Origin: Denitromonas sp.
Lineage (GTDB): Bacteria > Pseudomonadota > Gammaproteobacteria > Burkholderiales > Rhodocyclaceae
Reading direction: 5' to 3'
NCBI RefSeq assembly: GCF_034676725.1
Contig: NZ_JAUCBR010000004.1
Span: 2,432,001-2,496,000 of the forward strand
DNA: 64,000 nt
Part shown: positions 9,076 to 16,490 of the stretch, piece after piece
Layout: each line of letters opens with the position of its first letter
Numbering within the stretch: position 1 is the stretch's first letter
The notes under the pieces: generated by a model
The model's database searches: none
Seen by the model: the letters and a program-made list of their open reading frames with translations, nothing else
Told to the model about the DNA's origin: nothing
Made by a program: the position numbers and the translations under genes

Positions 9076-9492
9076 ATGAAAGTTGCCGAGTTCGCTAAAG
9101 CCGCCAGCGTCACCCCGGAACTGGTCCGCTATTACACCCGCATCGGCCTGCTTCAGCCGGCGCGGGAAAAGAGCAACGGATATAAACGCTTCAATGGCGT
9201 GGATATGGGTCGGCTGCGTTTCATTCTGCGTGCCAAGCGCTTGGGTTTTGCACTCGACGAAATCGCGCACATTCTTTCGATGGCCCGTCATGGCGACACG
9301 CCCTGCCCGACGGTGCGCGAAATCCTGCGGGGGCGCCTCGTCGAGACGCGCCAGCGCCTCGACGAACTTGTTGCGCTGCAGGCGCGTATGGAAAGCGCGC
9401 TGACGCTGTGGTCCGGCATGCCCGACGGCGAACCCGATGGTGACGCGGTGTGCGTACTGATCAATGTGACCGAAGACGAGCTGCGGGAGTGA
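9076..9492 (+). CDS. MerR-family metal-responsive regulator
   Basis: The 138-residue protein has an N-terminal winged helix of the MerR class (MKVAEFAKAASVTPELVRYY, then IGLLQPAREKSNGYKRF), a dimerisation helix and a metal-binding loop. Cys77 (GDTPCPTV) and Cys126 (DAVCVLI) are placed as in ZntR/PbrR/CadR-like sensors rather than the CueR CxxxxxxC loop, so the inducing ion is not certain. ATG 9076 follows GGATGAGGAT. It is transcribed toward the DUF2933-CopA module, whose promoter just downstream has a MerR-style stretched layout, so it most likely controls that module. Confidence 0.85.
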   Translation: MKVAEFAKAASVTPELVRYYTRIGLLQPAREKSNGYKRFNGVDMGRLRFILRAKRLGFALDEIAHILSMARHGDTPCPTVREILRGRLVETRQRLDELVALQARMESALTLWSGMPDGEPDGDAVCVLINVTEDELRE

Positions 9493-9494
9493 AC

Positions 9495-9523
9495 TTGACC
9501 TGAGTGTAGCTCATGGCTTCAGG
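9495..9523 (+). promoter_or_regulatory. Probable MerR-type operator/promoter
   Basis: TTGACC (9495-9500) is a good -35 element. It overlaps the imperfect dyad CCTGA-N15-TCAGG spanning 9499-9523, and the -10 region falls about 19-20 bases downstream (CAGGCT, weak). An overlong spacer filled by a dyad is the hallmark of MerR-controlled promoters. It lies 57 bp before the DUF2933 start. Confidence 0.5.
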
Positions 9524-9579
9524 CTTGAGCGCAGAACATTCGACATTGTATTGAGCAATTGTCTTGTTGAGAGGGAAAC

Positions 9580-9840
9580 ATGTCATCACATCATGACCAC
9601 AGTGGCCATCGAGGAGCACCAGGCCCAGCCGCGAGCGGCACAATCAGGCGCTGGAAATGGGTTTTCGGCGGCTTTGCCGCGCTGGCCGCGCTGCTGCTTG
9701 CCTTCGAGCACCGGATGCACCTGTCTGGCCTGATCGGCTGGCTACCGTGGCTGATCCTGCTTGCCTGCCCGTTGATGCATGTGTTCATGCACGGCGGCCA
9801 CGGCCATGGCGAAGCACCGGACAAGGGAGAGGAAAAATGA
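9580..9840 (+). CDS. DUF2933 small membrane protein
   Basis: The 86-residue product has a His-rich cytoplasmic-looking start (MSSHHDHSGHRG), two transmembrane helices around 28-43 and 50-71 (WLPWLILLACPLMHVFMHGG) and a second His/Gly cluster HGGHGHG. This matches DUF2933, small metal-island proteins often encoded beside copper ATPases. ATG 9580 follows GAGAGGGAAAC. Its stop overlaps the next ATG (ATGA), and it probably shares the MerR-controlled transcript. Function unknown; copper binding by the His clusters is inference. Confidence 0.8.
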   Translation: MSSHHDHSGHRGAPGPAASGTIRRWKWVFGGFAALAALLLAFEHRMHLSGLIGWLPWLILLACPLMHVFMHGGHGHGEAPDKGEEK

Positions 9841-10499
9841 CTGATACGACGCAGTACTACGGACTTTGGTCGTTGGTACTGATCAACTCGGCGCTGTTCA
9901 TCTTCTTCGCCTTCAGCTTCTTCAAGCCGAGAAGCCGACGCGACTGGCGCACCCTCGGGCTGTTTTCGGCCTTCATCGTTGCACTGTTCACGGAGATGTA
10001 CGGCTTTCCGCTCACCATCTACGTGCTCTCGGGCTGGCTGTCGAAAACCTTTCCAAGCGTGAACTTCCTGACGCACGACTCGGGCCATCTGCTGGAGGTG
10101 ATGTTCGGTTGGCGCTCCAACCCGCACTTCGGCCCCTTCCATCTGCTGTCCGCGCTGTTCATCGGCGGCGGCTTCTGGCTGCTCGCGGCGGCATGGCGGG
10201 TGCTCTACGCGGCGCAGGCGAGCGGCCAGCTCGCGACCAGTGGTCCCTACGGTCGCGTGCGCCATCCGCAGTACATTGGATTCGTGCTGATCATGGTGGG
10301 CTTCCTGCTGCAGTGGCCGACGCTGATCACGCTGATCATGTTCCCGATCCTGCTCGTCGTGTATCTGCGCCTCGCCCGCCGCGAAGAGCGCGACTCGGCG
10401 GCGGCCTTCGGCGAAGTCTGGACGCACTATGCCCGGGCGACGCCGGCGTTTTTCCCGCGCTGGCGTGCGGGCCACGACCGCGCGTCGCCTAAGGTTTAA
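9837..10499 (+). CDS. Isoprenylcysteine methyltransferase-like membrane protein
   Basis: The 220-residue integral membrane protein belongs to the ICMT/PEMT-like family. At least four hydrophobic helices are seen (for example LWSLVLINSALFIFFAFSFF and TLITLIMFPILLVVYLRLA). The conserved C-terminal signature is present: SGPYGRVRHPQYIGFVL followed by RREERD, which binds S-adenosylmethionine in family members. Bacteria lack prenylated CaaX proteins, so the substrate is unknown. The gene is a frequent partner of DUF2933 and CopA in heavy-metal islands. It is translationally coupled to DUF2933. Confidence 0.85.
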   Translation: MTDTTQYYGLWSLVLINSALFIFFAFSFFKPRSRRDWRTLGLFSAFIVALFTEMYGFPLTIYVLSGWLSKTFPSVNFLTHDSGHLLEVMFGWRSNPHFGPFHLLSALFIGGGFWLLAAAWRVLYAAQASGQLATSGPYGRVRHPQYIGFVLIMVGFLLQWPTLITLIMFPILLVVYLRLARREERDSAAAFGEVWTHYARATPAFFPRWRAGHDRASPKV

Positions 10500-10542
10500 G
10501 CCTGGAAACCACCTGAAAATACGTTACGGGAGGGAGCTTCAC

Positions 10543-12948
10543 ATGGACACCCCGGTTAGTTCGACTAAGCACCCCGCAAACCCGCCCGCCGGGAAGGAAT
10601 GCACTCACCACGGGCATGGCGCACACCCATACGGCGGGCACGAACACCACGCCGCAACGGTGAAGGACCCGGTGTGTGGCATGAGCGTGGTGCTCGCCGC
10701 CAGCAAGCCGGCGGCGATGCATGAGGGCAGCACCTATCATTTCTGTTCACAGAAATGCCACGACAAGTTCGTCGCCGATCCGGCCAGCTATCTGGCCAGC
10801 AAGCCCCCCGCCAAGGTCGCGCCCAAGGGCACGCAGTACACCTGTCCCATGCATCCGGAAGTCGTCCGCGACGCGCCGGGCGACTGCCCCAAGTGCGGCA
10901 TGGCGCTGGAGCCCATGGGCGTGCCAGCCGAAGACGAAGGCCCCAACCCCGAGCTGGTGGATTTCACCCGCCGCTTCTGGATCGGTGCAGCCTTCACCAT
11001 CCCGCTGCTGATTTTGACCATGACTCCCTACCTGGGCTACAACGGGATTCGCGAGTTGTTCGGCGAGCGGACATCGCAGTGGATCGAACTCATCCTCGGC
11101 ACCCCGGTGATCCTGTGGTCCGGCTGGCCATTCTTCGTGCGTGGCGTCAAGTCGTTTCTCACCATGAACCTCAACATGTTCAGCCTGATCTCGATGGGCG
11201 TCGGCGCGGCCTTTGTTTTCAGCCTCGTCGCCGTCGCGTTACCGGGGGTTTTCCCCGACGGCTTCCGCAAGGCAGACGGCGCGGTCGGCCTCTATTTCGA
11301 GGCCGCGGCGGTCATCGTCACGCTGGTCCTGCTCGGCCAGTTGATGGAGCTGCGGGCGCGCGAGCGCACCGGCTCGGCGATCCGGGCGTTGCTCGACATG
11401 GCGGCCAAGACGGCGCGCGTGATCGGCCCCGACGGAACCGAGGAGGAGATTCCGCTCGAGGCGGTGCAGGTCGGCGACCGGTTGCGCGTGCGACCCGGCG
11501 ACAAGGTACCGGTGGACGGAGAGGTGGTCGAGGGCCGCTCCTCGGTCGATGAATCGATGCTCACCGGCGAGGCGGTGCCGGTGGAGAAGGTCGCGGGCGA
11601 TCCCGTGACCGGCGCGACGATCAACGGCACCGGTTCCATGATCATCGAAGCGAAGCGGGTCGGCGCCGACACCATGCTCGCCCAGATCGTCGAGATGGTT
11701 GCCAACGCGCAACGCTCGCGCGCACCGATCCAGAAGTTCGCCGACATGGTGGCGGGCAGGTTCGTGCCGGTCGTGATCGGAATCGCCATCCTGTCATTCG
11801 GCGCCTGGGCAAGCTGGGGGCCGTCGCCGGCGCTCGCCTACGCGCTGGTCTCGGCGGTGGCGGTGCTGATCATCGCCTGCCCGTGCGCGCTGGGGCTCGC
11901 CACGCCGATGTCGATCATGACCGCGACCGGGCGCGGCGCCCAGGCCGGCGTGCTGATCAAGAACGCCGAGGCGCTGGAGCGCTTTGCCAAGGTGGACACG
12001 CTGATCGTCGACAAGACCGGCACGCTGACCGTCGGCAAGCCGAAACTGGTAGCCGTGCTACCCGAGGCAGGCCATGACGAGGCCGAGGTGCTGCGCCTGG
12101 CGGCCAGCCTCGAGCGCGGCTCGGAACACCCCCTGGCCGAGGCTATCGTCTCCGGGGCCGAGGAGCGTGGCATCGAAATGGCCGAGGCCGACGATTTCGA
12201 AGCCCTCACCGGCATGGGCGTTACGGGCGTGGTCGATGGCAAGGCCGTCGCACTCGGCAACGCCAAGCTGCTGGCCGAACTGGGCCTCGACGGCGGGCGC
12301 CTCGCCGAGACCGCGAACGCGCGCCGTGACGAGGGCGAGACAGTAATGTTCGTGGTACTCGAAGGTGCGATCGCGGGTCTGGTCAGCGTCGCGGACCCGG
12401 TCAAAGAGAGCACGCCTGCCGCGCTCAAGGCGCTGCATGAGCTTGGCTTCCGGATCATCATGGCCACCGGCGACAACGAGCGCACCGCGCGTGCCGTGGC
12501 TGCGCGGCTGGGCATTGACGAGATCCGCGCCGATGTGATGCCCGCAGACAAGGCCCGTATCATCAAGGAACTGCAGGCCGAGGGCCACAAGGTGGCGATG
12601 GCGGGCGACGGCGTCAACGACGCCCCGGCGCTGGCCCAGGCTGACGTCGGCATCGCCATGGGCACCGGCGCCGATGTGGCGATCGAGAGCGCCGGGTTTA
12701 CGCTGGTCAAGGGCAATCTCGACGGCATCGTGCGGGCGCGGCGGCTGTCGGTGGCGACCATGCGCAACATCAAGCAGAACCTGTTCTTCGCGCTGATCTA
12801 CAACGCCGTCGGCGTACCCATCGCCGCAGGGGTGTTCTACCCCTTATTCGGCATCCTGATCGGCCCGATCTTCGCCGCCTTCGCGATGAGCGCCTCGTCC
12901 CTGTCGGTGGTGCTCAACGCGTTGCGGCTGCGCAAAGTGCGCATCTGA
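10543..12948 (+). CDS. copA: Copper-translocating P1B-ATPase with N-terminal YHS domain
   Basis: The 801-residue ATPase exports Cu(I) from the cytoplasm. In order: a His-rich leader (residues 20-37, HHGHGAHPYGGHEHH), a YHS domain (about 41-84, DPVCGM...CSQKCHDKF), a heavy-metal-binding domain (CPMHPEV at 101 and CPKCGMALEPMG at 115-125), then six to eight membrane helices. The ion-binding Cys446-Pro-Cys448, the phosphorylated Asp490 in DKTGTLT, HPLAEAI, and GDGVNDAPALAQADVGIAMG in the P-domain are all present. It lacks classical CxxC HMA domains; the YHS/HMBD modules replace them. The gene belongs to the MerR-controlled operon. Confidence 0.93.
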   Translation: MDTPVSSTKHPANPPAGKECTHHGHGAHPYGGHEHHAATVKDPVCGMSVVLAASKPAAMHEGSTYHFCSQKCHDKFVADPASYLASKPPAKVAPKGTQYTCPMHPEVVRDAPGDCPKCGMALEPMGVPAEDEGPNPELVDFTRRFWIGAAFTIPLLILTMTPYLGYNGIRELFGERTSQWIELILGTPVILWSGWPFFVRGVKSFLTMNLNMFSLISMGVGAAFVFSLVAVALPGVFPDGFRKADGAVGLYFEAAAVIVTLVLLGQLMELRARERTGSAIRALLDMAAKTARVIGPDGTEEEIPLEAVQVGDRLRVRPGDKVPVDGEVVEGRSSVDESMLTGEAVPVEKVAGDPVTGATINGTGSMIIEAKRVGADTMLAQIVEMVANAQRSRAPIQKFADMVAGRFVPVVIGIAILSFGAWASWGPSPALAYALVSAVAVLIIACPCALGLATPMSIMTATGRGAQAGVLIKNAEALERFAKVDTLIVDKTGTLTVGKPKLVAVLPEAGHDEAEVLRLAASLERGSEHPLAEAIVSGAEERGIEMAEADDFEALTGMGVTGVVDGKAVALGNAKLLAELGLDGGRLAETANARRDEGETVMFVVLEGAIAGLVSVADPVKESTPAALKALHELGFRIIMATGDNERTARAVAARLGIDEIRADVMPADKARIIKELQAEGHKVAMAGDGVNDAPALAQADVGIAMGTGADVAIESAGFTLVKGNLDGIVRARRLSVATMRNIKQNLFFALIYNAVGVPIAAGVFYPLFGILIGPIFAAFAMSASSLSVVLNALRLRKVRI

Positions 12949-12992
12949 GGCGGCAGCGGACACGCCAAAACACGAAACGAAAGGAGAAATAC

Positions 12993-13337
12993 ATGGAATG
13001 GCTGACCCAGAACTGGATCCTCGTCGCAGGCGCAGTCGGCATCTTTCTATTGATGCGCCGCGGCGGGATGGGACGCGGGCACGCGGGGGGCGGACATCAT
13101 GGCGGCAGTCACGGCCATCGACACGACGGAGCGGCTCCGGAAGGCTCGGCGACGCAGGCCGTCGACCCGGTCAGCGGAAAACCGGTAGACCCGGCAAGCG
13201 CGGTCAGCTCGCTGTATCGCGGCGTGCCGGTGTATTTCGAATCGCGGGAGAGCCGCGAGCGCTTCGAGGCCGCCCCCGACCAGTTCCCGATCGCCCAGCC
13301 CGCGCCGGCACGGCAACGACGGCGTCGCGGGTGCTGA
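12993..13337 (+). CDS. Small membrane protein with YHS-like domain
   Basis: The 114-residue product has one N-terminal transmembrane helix (WILVAGAVGIFLLM), a Gly/His-rich linker (GHAGGGHHGGSHGHRHDG) and a YHS-like C-terminal part: DPVSGKPVDPASAVSSLYRG, then PVYFESRESRERFEAAPDQF. The metal-binding cysteine of typical YHS domains is replaced by Ser in DPVSGK, so metal would have to be held by the His cluster. AAAGGAG lies 8 bases before ATG. It follows the copper ATPase by 44 bases, probably in the same transcript. Confidence 0.75.
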   Translation: MEWLTQNWILVAGAVGIFLLMRRGGMGRGHAGGGHHGGSHGHRHDGAAPEGSATQAVDPVSGKPVDPASAVSSLYRGVPVYFESRESRERFEAAPDQFPIAQPAPARQRRRRGC

Positions 13338-13398
13338 CCCGGGATCACTTCCGGATAACGCGCGGATGCAAGCGCTCTTCGATGACAAGGAGATTCAA

Positions 13399-13998
13399 AT
13401 GGCCAATGATGACACTCTCCGACCCGATTCCCAGCGTCGCCGCCTGGTCATCGCCACGTCGGCCGCTGGCGGGATAGCCGCCGCGGGGACCGCAGTCCCC
13501 TTCGTGGCGAGCATGATGCCCAGCGAGCGCGCCAAGGCGGTCGGAGCACCAATGACGGTCGACATCTCGAAGCTCCCACCCGGGGAAATGATGACCGCGC
13601 CCTGGCGCGGCCAGCCCGTGTGGATACTGCATCGCACGCCCGGGATGCTCGCAGGCTTGAATAAGATCGAGGGCGATCTGCTGGATCCGGCTTCAGAACG
13701 CCTCCAGCAGCCCGAGTACTGCCGCAACGGATATCGCTCCCGCAAGCCCGAGTATCTGGTGGCCGTGGGCATCTGCACACACCTGGGTTGCGTGCCCACC
13801 TTTCGCCCCGATATCGCGCCGTCCGACCTGGGTCCCAAGTGGGAAGGCGGATACTTCTGCCCCTGCCACGGCTCCACTTTCGATCTGGCAGGGCGGGTGT
13901 ACAAGGGCAAGCCGGCACCGCTCAACCTGGTGATCCCGCCGTACTACTTTTCGGGAGCAGGCACCGTGACGGTGGGCCTTGACGAAGAAAAAGCGTGA
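13399..13998 (+). CDS. petA: Rieske iron-sulfur protein (PetA-like), orphan
   Basis: The 199-residue protein is the Rieske subunit type of ubiquinol:cytochrome c reductase. A Tat-like leader (SQRRRLVIATSAAGGIAAAG) is followed by the membrane anchor and the [2Fe-2S] ligands Cys126-x-His128 with Cys131 (CTHLGC) and Cys154-Pro-Cys156-His157 (CPCHGSTFD). Length and spacing are normal for PetA. Unusually, petB (cytochrome b) and petC (cytochrome c1) are not next to it; the neighbours are copper and YHS genes. It may be a second copy recruited to supply or repair the bc1 complex under copper stress, or part of another electron path; both are inference. AAGGAG precedes ATG 13399. Confidence 0.88.
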   Translation: MANDDTLRPDSQRRRLVIATSAAGGIAAAGTAVPFVASMMPSERAKAVGAPMTVDISKLPPGEMMTAPWRGQPVWILHRTPGMLAGLNKIEGDLLDPASERLQQPEYCRNGYRSRKPEYLVAVGICTHLGCVPTFRPDIAPSDLGPKWEGGYFCPCHGSTFDLAGRVYKGKPAPLNLVIPPYYFSGAGTVTVGLDEEKA

Positions 13999-14108
13999 GG
14001 TCAGACGAATATTTGTACCACCGACCAACGACTTAGGGCGATTCGATGGCACAGGCACCGACGTCTGTGGCGGACGTTTAGACGTTGATTTGACAGGAGG
14101 AATGAGCG

Positions 14109-14327
14109 ATGAAAGTCACCGACCCGGTTTGTGGCATGGAAATCAACGCCAACGCGGCCCACGCCGTCGAGGCCTTCGAAGGCCTGCACTACCACTTCTG
14201 CTCGGCACAATGCCGGCAGATATTCATGCGCGACCCGATGCGCTATGCAAACCCCTCGCCTGGCGAGCACGAGCAGGTCTCAGGGCCGCACCACGGCGGA
14301 CGCTCCGGGCGTGGGTGCTGTGGCTGA
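14109..14327 (+). CDS. YHS-domain protein
   Basis: The 72-residue protein is little more than one YHS domain: DPVCGMEIN at 5-13 and HYHFCSAQCRQIFMRDPMRY with the second cysteine pair, ending in a His/Gly/Cys tail (HHGGRSGRGCCG). ACAGGAGG lies 9 bases before the ATG. YHS domains occur in copper ATPases and metal-island proteins and bind metal through the paired cysteines. It is the third YHS-type module within 3.7 kb and probably a soluble partner of the ATPase system. Confidence 0.8.
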   Translation: MKVTDPVCGMEINANAAHAVEAFEGLHYHFCSAQCRQIFMRDPMRYANPSPGEHEQVSGPHHGGRSGRGCCG

Positions 14328-14361
14328 AAGGCAGCGAGTGGACGTCGATCCTGGCAGCGGC

Positions 14362-15432
14362 ATGAAGGACGTTTTCGCGCCTGACGAATCCACACCCATC
14401 GAGGTCGTCGGAGCGGGTCCCGCCGGTCTTGCTGCGGCGATCACGCTGGCTCGCGGCGGGCGGCGCGTGGTGGTGCATGAAGCCCAGCGCGAGGTCGGCC
14501 ACCGCTTCCGGCGCGATCTGCAGGGCCTCGAAAACTGGTCCAGCGCGCGCGACATCCTTGATCAGATGCGTGAGGCCGGACTGAGCACGGGTTTCGACGC
14601 AATGCCCTGTACGCACGGCGTCGGCTTCGACGCCTGGGACCGCGCCTACCCGTTGAAGAGTTCGAGACCGTTGTGCTATCTGGTGGAACGCGGTCCGCGC
14701 CCCGGCAGTCTGGACCGAGCCCTGCTCGATCAGGCCCTTGCCCTCGGCGTCGAGGTGCGTTTCGGCAGCCGCAAGCAAGGGCTTTCGGGGCCGGGCATCC
14801 TCGCTTCGGGCCCCCGCATGGCCGACGCTATCGCCGTGGGCTACCACTTCGACAGCCCGATGCCCGACGGTTTCCGCGTCATACTGGACGAGTCGCTGGC
14901 GCCTGGCGGTTATGCCTACTTGCTCACCGTGGGCGGACGCGGCACTGTGAAGAGTTGCATGTTCCGCGACTTCGGCCGTCAGCGTCTGTACGTCGAGCGC
15001 ACCGTCGAGCGCTTCCGCCGCCTGGTCGGGCTCGATATGCTGTCACCGCGTTTCCACGGCGGCGTCGGCAACTTCTTCGTGCCAGCCACCGGCTACCACG
15101 ACGGGCACCCGGTCGTAGGGGAACAGGCGGGTTTCCAGGACGCTTTCGGCGGTTTCGGCATGCGCTACGCGATGCTGTCCGGCGTGATGGCGGCGGAGAG
15201 CCTCATGGACGGCACGGATTACGACGCCTCCTGGCAAGGCGAGATGAAACGGCCGATGCAAACCGCGCACGTCAATCGGGCCATCTATAACCACCTGGGC
15301 AACCGCGGCTATCGCTGGCTGTTACGCGGCCAGGCGTGGTCCGGCGACACCCGGGCGTTTTTCGGCTGGCTGTATCGCTCGGCCAGGGTGCGGCGCTTGA
15401 TCGTCCCCTGGATGCAGGGGCGGCGGGCATGA
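14362..15432 (+). CDS. FAD-dependent oxidoreductase, geranylgeranyl-reductase-like
   Basis: The roughly 356-residue flavoprotein opens with a Rossmann FAD motif (IEVVGAGPAGLAAAITLARG), then the ribose-binding glutamate in VVVHEAQREVG. It carries the late FAD motif GGFGMRYAMLSGVMAAESL found in geranylgeranyl-reductase and halogenase-like enzymes. No membrane segment. ATG 14362 is taken as start, although the in-frame GTG at 14320, overlapping the YHS stop codon, is a reasonable alternative; both have weak ribosome sites. Substrate unknown. Its place beside Rieske and YHS genes suggests a redox role in the metal response, but nothing in the sequence proves that. Confidence 0.75.
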   Translation: MKDVFAPDESTPIEVVGAGPAGLAAAITLARGGRRVVVHEAQREVGHRFRRDLQGLENWSSARDILDQMREAGLSTGFDAMPCTHGVGFDAWDRAYPLKSSRPLCYLVERGPRPGSLDRALLDQALALGVEVRFGSRKQGLSGPGILASGPRMADAIAVGYHFDSPMPDGFRVILDESLAPGGYAYLLTVGGRGTVKSCMFRDFGRQRLYVERTVERFRRLVGLDMLSPRFHGGVGNFFVPATGYHDGHPVVGEQAGFQDAFGGFGMRYAMLSGVMAAESLMDGTDYDASWQGEMKRPMQTAHVNRAIYNHLGNRGYRWLLRGQAWSGDTRAFFGWLYRSARVRRLIVPWMQGRRA

Positions 15433-15505
15433 GCAAAACGCCCTTCTGCTGCAGCGTCATGCCGACCGTGACGCTCGATGACCTGAATATTTAAGGAGGT
15501 GTGCC

Positions 15506-15763
15506 ATGTTGAATCTGAAAGTCGTCACTTCGGCGCTGGGAATCTCGACCGCGTTCAGCTTTGTGTTCTGCGTCGCATACGGGCTCGCCACACCCGATAG
15601 CCTGCACATGCATGCTTTTCTCGAGCAGGTGCTGCCCGGATTCAAGTGGCTGAGTTGGCCAGCCGCCGCGCTTGGCCTGGTAGAGAGCTTCCTCTACGGT
15701 ATGTACGCGGGCTTGGTCTACGTCCCGGTCTACAATTTTCTCCTGCGGCGTTGGGGAAAATAA
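15506..15763 (+). CDS. DUF5676 membrane protein
   Basis: The 85-residue protein has two transmembrane helices (residues about 8-27 and 47-72). It fits DUF5676: an N-terminal LNLKVVTSALGISTAFSFVF, a central LPGFKWLS and the end FLYGMYAGLVYVPVYNFL. The ribosome site AAGGAGGTG is very strong. Family members are common in metal-resistance islands of proteobacteria; the role is unknown. It is the last gene of the copper module before the IS scar. Confidence 0.75.
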   Translation: MLNLKVVTSALGISTAFSFVFCVAYGLATPDSLHMHAFLEQVLPGFKWLSWPAAALGLVESFLYGMYAGLVYVPVYNFLLRRWGK

Positions 15764-15779
15764 ACCCAGGAAGAACACT

Positions 15780-16201
15780 TTGAGGTGCGTTTGGGGATGT
15801 TCGCTCCGGCGGTTCGGTGAGTGGACGAACCACACTGAGGGCACCGCTCGATCGCCGGCCGGGCGATCGAGCGCACGTAGGCCCACAGCCGATCGGTACG
15901 GGTTTTGCCCCTCGCCCAGAGCGAGCGCCGGTCCCTGGGTGTCGTCGGGATGCACCTTGGTGGCTGCGAGCACGTAGCGGTTGATCGCTTCGATGAGCGA
16001 ACGAAGCAGCGCGCTGCACCGGCCAATACAGCCGGCGCGCGTCGAGCGTGAGGCCCGCCCGGGCGTAGTGTCGCTTTAGCGGTAGAGCGGCTGCACATCC
16101 TTCAGATAGGTGAATGGGTTGTGGCCGTTCTGGCGTGCAGACTGGATCAAGCTCATGATTGCGGCGGCGCGCTGCCCCGCGCGCACTGCCGGCGAAGAGC
16201 C
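15780..16201 (-). pseudogene. IS66-family transposase remnants
   Basis: Two fragments of IS66-type transposases lie head to tail on the minus strand but in the wrong order. 16079-16201 encodes the extreme C-terminus (AAAIMSLIQSARQNGHNPFT then YLKDVQPLYR). 15790-16060 encodes the central catalytic part (KVHPDDTQGPALALGEGQ, WFVHSPNRRSEHPQ), with a frameshift to KTRTDRLWAYVRS. They are therefore either two elements or one rearranged element; none is functional. Confidence 0.75.
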
Positions 16202-16319
16202 TGTTTGTACTGATACGGTATTCACATGACAGTTGCCCGCCTCGGGGGTGGTCATACGGTCACTGACTGGGTTAATAGACGGGCACCCGTACCTGTCCAT
16301 GACTCAGGATTAAAACCGT

Positions 16320-16458
16320 ATGACCACGGACGAGAAAGTAGCACGTCGCCAGCTCAGCCTGCTGTAGCTGGCCAAGGTCCTTCGGAACGCGTCGAAGGCG
16401 TGGAAGCTGATGGGCTAATCGGGCTAGCAGTTCTACGAGATCCGGCGAACTACCCGAC
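16320..16458 (+). pseudogene. IS481-family transposase N-terminal fragment
   Basis: Translation from ATG 16320 gives MTTDEKVARRQLSLL, a stop, then LAKVLRNASKAWKLMG with two further stops, then QFYEIRRTT. This follows the helix-turn-helix start of IS481 transposases (LAKELGNVSKAC..MGYSR.QFYEIRR) with in-frame stop mutations. Only the first 45 or so codons remain. Confidence 0.65.
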
Positions 16459-16490
16459 CTACCATGCTTGGCTAATCGTCCCCTCGATGA

